From NCBI GenBank assembly GCA_029237695.1, contig CM055266.1:8945805-9009804 (forward strand): a DNA stretch of 64,000 nucleotides. The letters are read 5' to 3'. This document shows positions 12,903 through 24,450 of this stretch, in pieces (positions within the stretch are counted from its first letter, which is position 1; the number at the start of each line of letters is the position of its first letter). The DNA comes from Conchocele bisecta. Taxonomy: Eukaryota > Mollusca > Bivalvia > Lucinida > Thyasiridae. The position numbers and the translations under genes were made by a program. The notes under the pieces are model-generated. The model was not told the origin of the DNA. It saw nothing but the letters and a program-made list of their open reading frames with translations, and ran no database searches.

Positions 12903-13039
12903 AGAAGCACAGAGGCGTTGTAAGTGGGGCGGCAGGGGCGGCAGGGGTGGCAATCACCACCCCAATATTTGGACCAAAAAGGTGTCTCTTAACTGATTTC
13001 ATGCTGGGGATTCCCCACTTTGCTGATAGAAAAATCTCA

Positions 13040-13283
13040 TTAACCCTTAGACCGCTACACACAACAATCGTCGTCTGCTGTTGCTTTTTTTATCTTGCCT
13101 TATTTCTCACTAAAAACATGTTTTGACAGCATTTCAGAATCATTTCCAATGGAAATGATTCTGAAGTGCTGTCAAAGCATGTTGTAAATTGTTCTAAAGT
13201 GCTGTCAAAGAATGATTTTGATGAAGAAAATAGAAAATAAACAGCAGACGACAAAAAAATTAAGATACGGGTGCAAGGGTTAA
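13040..13283. repeat. FB-4 foldback with TTAA ends (reference copy)
   Basis: TTAA at 13040-13043 and 13280-13283; CGTCTGCTGTTGC facing AACAGCAGACGAC; core AATCATTTCCAATGGAAATG. The right arm word GTGCTGTCAAAG is repeated twice. Confidence 0.88.
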
Positions 13284-13295
13284 TTGTCTCGTATC

Positions 13296-13375
13296 TCCCT
13301 AAAAATATATGGTGTGGTATCTCGATGAGACAGTTCAAATGAGTGGTCATTATATATACATGTACTTTTGATGAG
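13296..13375. repeat. FB-3 foldback, right half
   Basis: CTCGATGAGACAGTTCAAAT followed by GAGTGGTCATTATATATACA. Confidence 0.65.
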
Positions 13376-13464
13376 AAATTAGAAAAATTGCAGATTTTTA
13401 GGTATTCCGCATGGAAAGGGTTAAATGCTGCAGAATGCAGGAAATGGCATCTAAAATTAAAAAA

Positions 13465-13650
13465 AATTCCGGATTACGAATAATCGTAATACTCAACTAA
13501 GGGGTATAACCAGATTCAACTGTCACATACAAAATGCCAAAGACGTATGTGAGGGCCAAACCAGGTCTCGAGTCTGAATTCCGGTAAGGAAGAACCCCGA
13601 TCGTTAAATTACCCATCGCATGCTCCCACTTGCCACCCTGCCACCCTAGC
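13465..13650 (+). repeat. SINE-A 3-prime fragment
   Basis: GGATTACGAATAATCGTAAT to CCCACTTGCCACCCTG. Confidence 0.8.
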
Positions 13651-13790
13651 ACTAACTCACTTCGCTCGGGTCGAAATTCGCCTCCCCAATATTAATTTCC
13701 TTCCGACGCCTCTGAAGCATCGAATGAAAACTGTATATCTTTATCAGATATCAGACTGGATGAGTTTGTTTGCTGAATAAGAGCTGTTTC

Positions 13791-13988
13791 ACTAAACTTT
13801 GTATGACTAAAATGTTCGTAAGTGCATAATTAAAATAGTTTTCTTGTAAACAAGTATTGGATTTGCATTTATTGAGCATTGGCTGTATATGCTCAATAAA
13901 TGTAAATCCATCACTTGTAATTTTCAGATGATCCTATAATTGCACTTACGAACATTTTAGTCGTACGAAGGTTAGTGAAACGAGCCCC
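13791..13988. repeat. FB-2 foldback
   Basis: GAGCTGTTTCACTAAACTTT to GGTTAGTGAAACGAGCCCC; centre ATTGAGCATTGGCTGTATAT. Confidence 0.8.
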
Positions 13989-14285
13989 TGATGAAAAACT
14001 TGATAAACCCCATGTTGTCGTAGCAGGTTATATAATTATGTACAAGACTAAGAATGATAATAAAGAAAGGCAGAATCGGACAAAAAGTTTGTATATCACA
14101 TTCTCGAAATATGGCATTTATTTCTTACCAAATTTTACGGCGGAACCTGTCTAAGCCGGATATCAGGAAAACATCAGTGACCTTATTTCTTTATGGGTTT
14201 CTTTTTTATTTAGCTCAGATGGGAATGTATCGTCATGATCACATAGCACACAACTATGCCTCATAATGGTCATAATGACGTCTGA
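13989..14285. other. Intergenic, nothing recognised
   Basis: A short frame at 14054-14266 has no resemblance to a known protein. Confidence 0.3.
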
Positions 14286-14362
14286 TTTACAGTGGAACAT
14301 CTCTAAACCGGACACCCTGAGAATCTCCCAGGATGTCCGGTTGAGAGAGGTTTCACTGTATT
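14286..14362. repeat. FB-10 foldback
   Basis: TTTACAGTGGAACATCTCTA facing GAGAGGTTTCACTGTA, TA at both ends, centre GAGAATCTCCCAGG. Confidence 0.8.
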
Positions 14363-14696
14363 TCAAAGTGTATAAAAAGATTTTTTCATATTTCTCATAG
14401 TTTTTCCAGATTCCAATAAACGTGAACACCGATACTCACTGAATAGAGGACCTCAAACAAGTTTTCATTTGATACGAGGAGTTATGAAACGAGTCGCACA
14501 CAATTTATGCACCGAGCCTCTGGAGAGGTGCAAAAAATTATTGACGAGTTTCAGAAAACTCATATCAGATTGAAACGAGTTTGTGATTCTGCTTATCACA
14601 TGATTTCATCCTCCAAAGATCAGAACGCTTATAGATATCCAATACGTTTCAGTGAGCAGGCAACATCTAGTTGAAAATCTCCAGAGAAAAATTGTT

Positions 14697-14913
14697 TTAA
14701 CCCTTACACCGCTATCTTAATATTTTGTCGTCTGATGTTTATTTTCTATTTTCCATTTTTATCATCAAAAACATGCTTTGACAGCACTCTAAAATAATTT
14801 TCCATTGGAAATGATTCTGAAGTGCTGTCAAACCATGTTTTTATTGAGAAATAAGGCAAGAAAGAAAAGCAACAGCAGACGAAAATTGTTGTGTGTAGCG
14901 GTCCAAGGGTTAA
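14697..14913. repeat. FB-4 foldback with TTAA ends
   Basis: TTAACCCTTACACCGCT facing AGCGGTCCAAGGGTTAA, TTAA at both ends, core TTTTCCATTGGAAATGATTC. Confidence 0.85.
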
Positions 14914-15061
14914 TGGTAGCAGAAAGCTATTACAAATATGCCATATTACAGGTTTGTGTTGTTTGTAAGCCCTTCATATTACCGATTGGGAACACATTCT
15001 GACTATTGCTGGGAACACATTCTGACTATTGCGATAATAATTACCGAGTCACTGATGCTTC

Positions 15062-15633
15062 TATAGTCTGTTTCACGAAAGCTGCCCAAATTTTACGGCT
15101 ATATAAACAATGCAAAAACAATATTTTTTTCGATAATATTAAATTAAAGCAAAATTTAAGAATGTGCCTTCTTTTTATTTCGTGAAATTTGGTCAAATAT
15201 TGGTTTTATTACGAAAAATTGATTTTTCTATGGGAATTTAACATGGGGGGAAAAGAGGTAGAGGACTTGTGGGAGGAGTCAAAAAACTATTTTTTTGGAA
15301 ATTGACTCCGAAACCTAGCTAGATAGCTTGGAAATGATCTAACTAAGAAAACAAAAGTTAAATTTTAAAAATCGGTCCAGTATTTCTGAAATTCTAAAAA
15401 ATGTCCCCATGTTAAATCCCCATAGACATCTTCACTCCGTGAAGATGTCTATGGGGATTTAACATGGGGAAATTTTGTTTTCGCAATAAAATCAATATTT
15501 GACCGAATTTCACGAAATAAAAAGAAGGCTCATTCTTAAATTTTCCTTTAATTTAATATTATCGAAAAAAATATGGTTTTTGAATTGTTTATATGGCCGT
15601 AAAATTTGGGCAGCTTTCGTGAAACAGACTATA
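15062..15633. repeat. FB-6 foldback (reference copy)
   Basis: TATAGTCTGTTTCACGAAAG facing CTTTCGTGAAACAGACTATA with arms of over 150 bp, and a second palindrome at 15408-15463 (CATAGACATCTTCACTCCGT and its inverse). Confidence 0.85.
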
Positions 15634-15762
15634 ATGACATTTAAAACATGATGACATCAACGTCAAAACATCATTGATTTGTTGTGACATCAGGACTGTC
15701 ATTTGGAACGTCTTCAGCTTGTTCGCTTAGGCGGACGTTAGCATATAATACAAATGCACAAT

Positions 15763-15925
15763 TAACCCTTTCAACACCACAGGCCTGTATAGTGGTATTG
15801 GCAAACAGTATAGATCCAGATGAGCCGGCTCGTGATGAGCTGTCTCATCAGGATCTGCACTTTTTGCAAGTAATTTTCATATTTTTGAGGACAAAAACAC
15901 CCCCTTTTCATAAATGTACTAGTCT
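15763..15925. repeat. FB-8 foldback
   Basis: TTAACCCTTTCAACACCACA start, core GATGAGCCGGCTCGTGATGA then GCTGTCTCATC; the right end merges with the SINE-A start. Confidence 0.75.
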
Positions 15926-16229
15926 GTTTGTCTGTTTGGTTATTAGTGTTTAACGGCCTATCAACAGCTAAGGTCATGCAAGGCCGGGCAAACCGGTTCA
16001 ATCCCGTTTTAACCTGCTGCATTGGGGGGAAAATCCCAACGGAATATTTACATCGAGAAAAAATATATTCAGCCCTGAAATTAGAATAACCTGGCACCAG
16101 CATACCACACCAAAGTCACTTGGCCCCTTCCCCTAAAGTAGGATTACGAATAATCGTAATACTGATATAAGGGGTATAACCAGATTCAACTGTCGCATAC
16201 AAAAAAAGACGTATGTGAGGGCCAAACCA

Positions 16230-16531
16230 GTAGCCGATTTCATCAACATTGCAAAGTATACTTTACTAGCAAAGTATACTTTGAGGGAGTAATCATTTAT
16301 TTTTCCTGAAATGCATTATTTCATATAGAACTAACAAATGCATATATTTGATGATTAAAAGTATGCAGAATTATTATACTGAATTTATTACATCATCACA
16401 GCCAAATTGGCTGTGATAATGTAATAAATTCAGTATAATAAAAATTAATAAATTTAAAAAAAAAATGAAAATTTCTCCCTCAAAGTATACTTTGCTACTA
16501 AAGTATACTTTGCAATGTTGATGAAATAGGC
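16230..16531. repeat. FB-1 foldback MITE inside SINE-A
   Basis: TAGCCGATTTCATCAACATT to AATGTTGATGAAATAGGCTA, flanked by CAG on both sides, inserted after GGGCCAAACCAG. Confidence 0.9.
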
Positions 16532-16565
16532 TACAGGTCTCCAGTCGGAATTCTGGTAAGGAAGA

Positions 16566-17036
16566 GTGAGTGAGTGAGTGAATAGGGTTTAACGTCCGCT
16601 TTTCTGACATAGAGGTACAAGCCTCAGGGAGTCTACACGCAGACGGGTCAACGGGGTCGAGTCCCATATCCACCTGTCCAAGGGGGGTAAATCCCAACTT
16701 CAGAACTCAATATTTACAATCAAAATATATATTCAGTCCTGAAATTAGAACAACCTGATCTGGTGCCAGGCCCTCGCCACACCAGCATCATTTATCCCAT
16801 CCCCTAAAAGTAATAGGATTAGCGCTAATCTTACTTTTATATATGGGGCATAGCCCGACTCAACTCTCACATACAAGAAAGCCAAAAATGTACATGAGGG
16901 CCAAATCCGGTATAGTGGGTTCCGGAAAGTATGAACCCAATCGTTAAGCCAGTTTAGTCGCCTTTTACGACAAGCAATGGCTACTGCAGCACTATTCTCA
17001 GGATCAGTTGATCCCGCCCCGGTGCCTGCACGGGGC
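16566..17036 (+). mobile_element. SINE-B copy with 13-bp target duplication
   Basis: GTGAGTGAGTGAATAGGGTT start, end CGGTGCCTGCACGGGGC; the target duplication CTGGTAAGGAAGA is at 16553-16565 and 17037-17049. The right part holds AGTCGCCTTTTACGACAAGC, a motif I associate with widespread molluscan SINEs (RUDI/V-SINE type), not checked. Confidence 0.88.
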
Positions 17037-17424
17037 CTGGTAAGGAAGAACCCCGATCGTTAAATTACCATCGCATGCTCCCACCTGCCACCCACTTACT
17101 AGGGTTAAAAAGATTAAAAAGGGTTAAAAAGATTATTTCCAGGTGTTATTACACGTGTGTCATATCACATTTACGAAATGTGTTACAACATGGCTTAACA
17201 AGGTTTTCATGTGATACATGCTTTTATGATATTCAATAGTAAACACTAAACAGAATTGCAATGAACTGCCCTGATTATGCATTGTTAACAGAACTGACCA
17301 GCTATACCCATTTTATGTATATAAACAAATAATGTAAAAAGCTAGATGTGTTGTTTAACCAACCCATTTCAGTCTAAGGATAAGATAATGTTTGTAAAAA
17401 AATCTCAATATTTTGTTTATTTGT

Positions 17425-17515
17425 CCATGAAAGTATATGTTGTTACCACTCATTTGAACCGTCTCGTCGAGATGGTTCAAACGAGTGGTAACAACATATA
17501 CTTTCGAGATGAAAT
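17425..17515. repeat. FB-3 foldback (reference copy)
   Basis: ATGAAAGTATATGTTGTTAC and GTAACAACATATACTTTC arms, inner CACTCATTTGAACCGTCTCG and inverse. Length about 90 bp without outer ends. Confidence 0.85.
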
Positions 17516-17839
17516 AAAGAAAATAGGGATTTTTTTAAGAGTATGTATATTTGTAAATGGTATAATCATACTGAAGTAACAGGATTTCTGAATACAAACA
17601 GTGAAAATGAGCATGTGTAACCAATTTCATGATACTGTACAACGGAATAATTCTGCGGTGCTTTTATTTCGCGGTTTTCTTTAATAAGAATTATTTGTGG
17701 TGCCTTGAATTTGTGGCCTTTTCGTTTGTAGAAAATAGTTAATTGTTTTACATTAAACCGCTGTCTTTGGTTTTCCCAATGTATTTTTCCCAATGAAATA
17801 AAGTATTCCATTGTGGTACATGAGTGCAAACTGCTTACC

Positions 17840-18295
17840 AGTAGCCTATTTCACCAACATTGCAAAGTATACTTACCGGTACCTAGCAAAGTATACTTTG
17901 AGGGAGGAATTTTCAATTTAAGGATAAATTTATCAATTTTTATTATACTGAATTTATTACATTATCACAGCCATTTTGGCTGTGATAATGTAATAAATTC
18001 AGTATAATAATTCTGCATACTTTTAATCATCAAATATATGCAGTGGTTAGTTCTATATGAAATAATGCATTTTGGAAAAAATAAATGATTACTCCCTCAA
18101 AGTATCCATTTTGGCTGTGAGATAATGTAATAAATTCAGATAATAATTCTGCATACTATTAATCATCAAATATACGGTAAGTAGTCATTAGTTCTATATG
18201 ATATAATGCATTTCAGGAAAAATAAATGATTACTCCCTCAAAGTATACTTTGCTAGAAAAGTATACTTTGCAATGTTGGTGAAATAGGCTACTGG
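17840..18295. repeat. FB-1 foldback MITE with a partly duplicated right half
   Basis: TAGCCTATTTCACCAACATT to AATGTTGGTGAAATAGGCTA. After 18107 the element jumps back to CCATTTTGGCTGTGAGATAA and repeats its right half. Confidence 0.85.
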
Positions 18296-18418
18296 TTACT
18301 GGGAAAATATCTCATACTTGCCACTGGACTCGATGTTGGAAATTATTTGAATTGAATTTGCAGATATTCAATGAACGCAGATGTAGCGGAAATAAAACCC
18401 CAGCAGAATATTCTCGCT

Positions 18419-18901
18419 ATACAGTAAATAGAGGATCTTCATACACGATTTTGTGCACAAAGCATCACACAAATCTCGTCTGTGTAATATGTGTCGGGTG
18501 TAATCGCATCAGGATTTGGAATTCATATTCCCTGGCACGGATATTGCACGGTTCGGATAAGCAACACGGAAGGTCGTATGTCGCCGGACTTCCGTGCAAT
18601 AGGGGGGTCGCATTGTATGCATATTAACATGATTACCTGATTAAAGGTATTACATTTGCTAACATACAAATAATAATGCTTTCATGGACTTTGAATGTCG
18701 TTGTTTGAATAAACTTACAGAAATCACGAATCAACTAATTACACGACGACTACGACGTCCGACGATTTTTTTCAGATTTTTTTTTCTTTGTTTTCCTTTT
18801 TCTTCTCTATTTTTTTAATTTTTTTTCGGGATCCACGAGAGACCCGCGTTATAATGGAGATTGCGCTATATGCGATCGCGTTATAATGGAGCTGCAGTGT
18901 A
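18419..18901 (+). repeat. Long interspersed repeat R, copy 1
   Basis: Partner of 59867-60335, opposite orientation. It ends GCGTTATAATGGAGCTGCAG followed by TGTA. Reading frames in both copies resemble each other only because the DNA does; stops and shifts differ, so I do not call them coding. Confidence 0.75.
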
Positions 18902-19077
18902 TAATTGTATCCCATCTTTAATGGGTAAAGTAAGAGTATGTATATTTGTACACGAGTGATGATTTAATATGATATTTATTAAACTAGTTGACTGATTCCA
19001 TAAGAAACGAGGCTATGCCGAGTTTCTTATGAAATCAGTTAATGTTTGTTTGTTTTGTGTATTAGTTTTTGTATGTT

Positions 19078-19440
19078 TGTTTATTAGTGTTTAACGGCCT
19101 ATCAACAGTAATGTCATGTAAGGCCATTTTAACCTGCTGCATTAGGGGGAAAATCCCAAAATCAGAACGGAATATTTACATCAAGAACAAATATATTCAG
19201 CCCTGAAATTAGAATAACCTGACCTGGTGCCAGGTCCATACCACACCAAAGTCACTTGGCCCCTTCCCCTAAAATAGGATTACGAATAATCGTAATACTC
19301 ACATAAGGGGTATAACCAGATTCAACTGTCACATACAAAATGCCAAAGACATATGTGAGGGCCAAACCAGGTCTCCAGTCGGAATTCCGGTAAGGATGAA
19401 CCCCGATTGTTAACTTACCCATCGCTTGCACCCACCTTCC
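19078..19440 (+). repeat. SINE-A copy
   Basis: TTTGTTTATTAGTGTTTAAC start, CCTGACCTGGTGCCAGGTCC, tail CCCACCTTCCACCCACTTG; directly followed by another SINE-A in the same orientation. Confidence 0.8.
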
Positions 19441-19442
19441 AC

Positions 19443-20447
19443 CCACTTGTGTATTAGTGTTTAATGGCCTATCAACAGCTAAGGTCATGTAAGGCCGGGC
19501 AAACGGGTTCGATCCCATTTTAACCTGCTGCATTGGGGGGAAAATCCCAAAATCAGAACGGAATATTTACATCGAGAACAAATATATTCAGCCCTGAAAT
19601 TAGAATAACATGACCTGGTGCCAGGTCCATACCACACCAAAGTCACTTGGCCCCTTCCCCTAAAATAGGATTACGAATATCGTAATACTCACACAAGAGT
19701 GCCGCAAGTCACAAAATACGCCCGTCGAATATGGGCCAGACAGCGAAGATGCAGAAATGTGAAGCTGTCACCAAGGCAAGAAACATTAATGAGAATTTGA
19801 AAGTCTATAGCATTATTTCTTCATCTCGTTGTGCTAAACATGTATACTAATTTAGGCAGAGATAGAAAAGTAGAGTGTAAAGTAGAAATGATAGGGAATT
19901 GGATACAATAATGTAGAAAAAATGGCTAAGTTAAAAAGGTGATATTTTTGTTAAAAAATATGTTTTCGGCATAAAAACACCAAGGTGCACATCTTCAATA
20001 TGTGTAGAAGACGTGTGTATAGTTTCAGAACGATCGACTGAACGGTTTCGGAGGAGTTGTGTACACAACTCTGTACCCTATATAGAATTGTATAGAAAAA
20101 TGTAGAAAAAATGACTAAGTTAAAAAGGTGATATTTTGTTAAAAAATATCTGTTTGGCATTAACACACCAAGGTGCACATCTTCAATATGTGTAGAAGAC
20201 GTGTGTATAGTTTCAGATCGATCGACTGAACGGTTTCGGAGGAGTTGTGTACACGAACTATGCGGTAAAACATAATACGTACCGTTTTTAAAAACGGTCG
20301 TATAATAAGGGGTATAACCAGATTCAACTGTCACATACAAAATTCCAAAGACGTATGTGAGGGCCAAACCAAGTCTCCAGTCGGGATTCCGGTAAGGATG
20401 AACCGCGATCGTTAAATTACCCATCACATGCTCCCACCTGCCACCCA
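19443..20447 (+). repeat. SINE-A copy interrupted by a minisatellite element
   Basis: GTGTATTAGTGTTTAATGGC start; breaks near 19694 in the ACTCACACAAG word and resumes at 20308 with GGGGTATAACCAGATTCAAC, ending CCACCTGCCACCCAC. Confidence 0.8.
19695..20305 (+). mobile_element. Minisatellite element with 3-prime hairpin inside SINE-A
   Basis: Left end AGTGCCGCAAGTCACAAAAT; two units of about 188 bp (GGCTAAGTTAAAAAGGTGAT at 19922 and a near copy at 20110); right end hairpin TACCGTTTTTAAAAACGGTC (20279-20298). The empty SINE-A site in other copies shows the boundaries to within a few bases. Confidence 0.75.
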
Positions 20448-20748
20448 CGAAATCAGTTAACGAGTTAAATAAATATATTAAATCAACAATAGATTATATT
20501 TATTAAATAAACACAACATCATACCTTGAAGCTGTACAGGTCAACAAACATGTGTTCTGTAACAAGCTAATTTGCATGTTTATTACACTAGTGTAATATG
20601 ATTTTTATTACACTGAGAGCGCCATGCAATAAAACTTCTTACATCAATTTGTGCAAAATTGCAAAATAATTCTCCAGAGAAATACATGGTGTTACCATTA
20701 TTTAAAACATCTTGTCAGGACATGTCAAATGAACTGTAAGAAAACAAC

Positions 20749-21880
20749 AAGAGCTGTAGGAGAACAGCATAGCTCGACTACGAGGGTTGTCGATGTACAC
20801 ATAGTTTGACAAACAAGGTGGCCGCGGCCTGCATAAAAACCTTAACCAAGGTTGACTAAAAACCTTAACCAAGGGAAATTAAGTAAGTAATTCAAGGTTA
20901 AATGTAGTTTTCCAAGTATGGTTGCTGTAGGCCCAGGAGTATTCCATATACAAGCTTGACTAAAAACCTTCACCAAGGGGAAATAACTAAGTAATCCAAG
21001 GATAAAAGAAGGTTAATGTCAAATATAGGTCAGGGATTATTGATGTACATCACTAGGAGATGAAGTTGTCCAAGTATGGTTGTTGTAGGCCCAGGAGTAT
21101 TCCATATACAAGCTTGACTATAAACATTAACCAAGTTTGAGTACAAACCTTAACCAAGGGGAAATAAGTAAGTAATTCAAGGTTAAATGTAGGTGAAGGT
21201 AAAATATAGGTCAGGGGTTATTGATGTACATCCCTATGAGAAACAGTTATCCAAGTATGGTGTCTGTATGCACAATAGTATTGCATCTACAAGCTTGACT
21301 AAAAACCTTAACCAAGGTGAATTAACTAAGTAAGTCAAGGTTGAATGTAGGTCAAGGTCAAATATAGGTCAGGGGTTGTTGATGTACATCACTAGGAGAT
21401 GAAGTTGTCCAAGTATGGTTGGTGTAGGGCCAGGAGTATTCCACCTACAAGCTTGACTAAAAACCTTAACCAAGGGGAATTAACTAAGTAATTCAAGAGG
21501 AAATGTAGGTCAAGGTCAAATATAGATCAGGGGTTATTGATGTACATCCCTATGAGAAAAGGTTGTCCAAGTATGGTGTCTGTATGCACACCAGTATTCC
21601 ATGTACAAGTTAGACTAAAAACCTTAACCAAGGTTGACTAAAACCCTTAACCAAGGGGAATTAACTAAGTAATTCAAGGTTAAATGTAGGTCAAGGTCAA
21701 ATATAGGTCAGGGGTTGTTGATGTACATCACTAGGAGATGAAGTTGTCCAAGTATGGTGGGTGTAGGGCCAGGAGTATTCCATATACAAGCTTGACTAAA
21801 AACCTTAACAAGGCGTGATGGTGACGCCGACGCTGGGGTGACTACATAAGCTCTAACTATTCTTTGAATAGTCGAGCTAA
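20749..21880 (+). mobile_element. Minisatellite element with alternating units and 3-prime hairpin
   Basis: Left end ACAAGAGCTGTAGGAGAACA then ATAGCTCGACTAC; units marked TCCAAGTATGG at 20911, 21069, 21250, 21408, 21566 and 21747 (steps 158, 181, 158, 158, 181 bp); right end hairpin AGCTCTAACTATTCTTTGAA then TAGTCGAGCT at 21849-21878. The stem word TAGTCGAGCT is the inverse of the left-end AGCTCGACTA. This is the cleanest HINE/pearl-like copy in the window. Confidence 0.75.
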
Positions 21881-22117
21881 AAATTACATATTTGATAAGA
21901 AATATAGATTAACTATTGTAGAACAGTTTTGTACATAGATTAATGTTGGAATATTACGTGACTAGCGGTCAAAACATGCTAGCCTCACTTGACAAACGGC
22001 AATATGTTTTGTATTGATATGTAAAAATAAACCGTTAGGAAACACCATCCGGCCAAGCATCCACCCAGTTGATCAAAACCTACCTACGTATCCGGTAAAA
22101 ACAAAGGAGGCCTTGAA

Positions 22118-22200
22118 AAAAAAACGAAGTTAAATTTATGTTAAAAACTTCCTCAACCCTGCAAAGGGTTGAGGAAGTTTTTAGCATAAATTTAAATTTC
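22118..22200. repeat. Hairpin
   Basis: AAAACTTCCTCAACCCTGCA facing AAGGGTTGAGGAAGTTTTTA, with AAATTTATGTT outside. Single copy. Confidence 0.75.
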
Positions 22201-22429
22201 AGCCAAAAAACTTTAGAAACAAAAGAAGAAAATACTCTTATTAAGTGGACATTCATTCATGAACGGATTTAATACTTGAACAAGTCAATTTTCATATTAC
22301 TTCACCAGAAAATAGTGTAAACTAGCATACACATTGCGTTTGTTTTTTCCCAGAACCACTTTCAAAACCTACCCTCACACGGACGCTTAACAGAGAAAGA
22401 ACTTGCTATGGCGTCATTCTAAATAAAAC

Positions 22430-22700
22430 AAGAAATCAGCAACACAAATGACGTATCCCTGACAAAGACATTTCACCTCGAGTACAGCGGCCGCATGGGT
22501 AGGCTACAGAACGAGAAAATGGATGATCATAAATAGATACAGGACGTTTGAAGCCAATTCGACTTACTGTAACCGAGATAGTAGGTAGCCGAAAAACTTT
22601 AATGCAAATCTCGGACAGACAAAGAGACGCATAGGGTGACGATGATATGATGCACACATTCTCGGGGTACATGTACCTAAATCTAACGCCCATCTGTAGC
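22430..22700. repeat. Unclassified repeat, relative at 44570-44830
   Basis: AAAACAAGAAATCAGCAACA start, CGAAAAACTTTAATGCAAAT, TCGGACAGACAAAGAGACGC. Open frames here are not coding: they follow the repeat. Confidence 0.5.
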
Positions 22701-22841
22701 CGTGACAAAAAATCCCAATTGATTTTGCATCCACCTGAGCAGGGCATAAATTTCTCACTAACGCCTCGATATGAAAATTTGAAAACCGTACCAGGCTGCA
22801 TGAAAGAGGTAGATAATCAGAAAGTACACAAATTAAATGCG

Positions 22842-23105
22842 ACTGTGACTCGAGAAATGGGTCTTATGGGATTTGTGACCAGTGTGGCTCCTGATCAAAT
22901 AACAGCCTGATAACGATCTATATTATCGATTGCTAGAAGCACGACAGGCGTTTCATTCATGGCAAATTATTTGCCATGAATGAAACACCTGTCGTGCTTC
23001 TATTTGAAACAGTGCAGATCCTGACCAGACTGCGGATGCACAAGCTGATTGGGATCTACACTGGTTGCAAAGCCCATAAGCCCCATTTCTCCAGTCACAG
23101 CCACA
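22842..23105. repeat. FB-7 foldback (near full length)
   Basis: TGTGACTCGAGAAATGGGTC to AAGCCCCATTTCTCCAGTCA; inner arms AGAAGCACGACAGGCGTTTC and CACCTGTCGTGCTTCT. Confidence 0.85.
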
Positions 23106-23239
23106 AGTCATGGATTCATGCAGAACTGGCTAAAATTTAAAAAAAAAAATTTATTTCACAAGGCAAGTATAATTATGTTTTGACCAGTCATTTGAACCGT
23201 GGTCACAACGTATATATGAGGTGATATAACACAAGTACA

Positions 23240-23440
23240 TTGAAACCTCTCTAAACCAGACACCCAGAAAATACATGTGATCTCATTTTGAGAGGTTTCT
23301 TGGTGAGGCATCTCAGATAATAATGCATGTTCATGATTACAAAAGAAATAAGTCCCAAAATGGTCATATCCCCGATTTACAGTGGAACATCTCTAAACTG
23401 GACACCCTGGGGTCCGCTTTCAGAGAGGTTTCACTGTATT
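23240..23440. repeat. FB-10 foldback, two arms apart
   Basis: CATTGAAACCTCTCTAAACC near 23240, then GTGGAACATCTCTAAACTGG and GAGAGGTTTCACTGTA near 23380-23440. A decayed FB-3 piece precedes it at 23177-23230. Confidence 0.6.
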
Positions 23441-23718
23441 TAGATTTTTTCCATGTCCATATTAAGCAATATAGGAGCATCTTCCGAAAGTAACGGGTCA
23501 AGCGTGGATTCAATGTTGGGATACAAGAACTTCACATTTTCTGACAAACGAACACTCAGAAAATTTCACGAAGCGGATAACCAAATATGACACAAAATAC
23601 ACGTACATTGTATAACTAAAACATAATGTAAATATACCATAGAACCAAGTCTTTCACGCAAAAGCATCGACTATCCTTTAAATAAAAAATCTGAAAATAG
23701 GTACCAACCAACAGTGCT

Positions 23719-23942
23719 GGGGCCTGTTTCACTAAACTGCGCACGACTAAAATGTTCGTAAGTGCAAATTTACGATCAACTGGAAATTTGAATTGATGGA
23801 TTTACATTTATTGAGCATAGGCTGCATATGCAGGCTATGCTCAATAAATGTAAATCCAATAATTGAGAAAACATTGTTGATGTGAAATTTTGCACTTACA
23901 AACATTTTAGTCGTACGAAGTGTAGTGAAGTGAAATGATCCC
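23719..23942. repeat. FB-2 foldback
   Basis: GGGGCCTGTTTCACTAAACT to TAGTGAAGTGAAATGATCCC; centre ATTGAGCATAGGCTGCATAT. Confidence 0.8.
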
Positions 23943-23974
23943 GGATGCTGATGGTAGTTTCAAGCTCACTCATC

Positions 23975-24357
23975 TACTGTCTGTTTCACTAAACCTGCCC
24001 AAATTTTACAGTCATATAAGCAATGCAAAAACAATATTTTTTTTCGATAATATTAAATTTTATAAAAATTTAAGAATGAGCCTTCAAAATTTTTATTTTG
24101 CGAAATTTGTTCAGATATTGATTTTATTATGTCTATGGGAATTTAACATGGGGGAAAAGGAGGTGGACGAGCTGGGGGATGAGCAAAAAAAAAAAAAAAA
24201 GAGAACAATTTGGAAATGAAATCAATATTGGGCCAAATTTCACGAAATAAAAAGAAGGCTCACTCTTAAATTTTGTTAAACTTATCAAAAAAAAAAAAAG
24301 TTTTGCATCGCTTATATATCCATAAAAATACGGGCAGGTTTCATGAAACAGACAGTA
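23975..24357. repeat. FB-6 foldback just downstream of the GCLC stop
   Basis: TACTGTCTGTTTCACTAAAC facing GTTTCATGAAACAGACAGTA, 94 bp past the stop codon, with poly-A runs. It probably forms part of the 3-prime UTR. Confidence 0.8.
24093..24128 (-). terminator. Candidate poly(A) signals for GCLC
   Basis: On the minus strand AATAAA occurs at 24093-24098 and 24123-24128, about 325-360 bp past the stop codon. Both lie inside an FB-6 foldback, so they come from repeat sequence and may be fortuitous. No nearer AATAAA was seen. Confidence 0.25.
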
Positions 24358-24450
24358 GAACTGCACTGTTTGTCAAAACTGGCATCATGGTTTGTAGTGT
24401 GAAATGTCTAATATCACATGTATATATTAGATATAATCATTCACAAAACC

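Larger units (their letters stand above)
15933..17095 (+). repeat. SINE-A copy carrying two nested insertions
   Basis: SINE-A pieces at 15933-16229, 16534-16565 and 17037-17095 join into one element once FB-1 (16230-16531) and SINE-B (16566-17036) are removed. Confidence 0.9.

Noticed and set aside
20749..21880. CRISPR-like direct repeats
   Set aside because: Units are 158-181 bp, adjacent and without unique spacers; this is a eukaryotic minisatellite.
22436..22801. 121-codon minus-strand frame
   Set aside because: Lies in a dispersed repeat also found at 44570, where the frame is broken.
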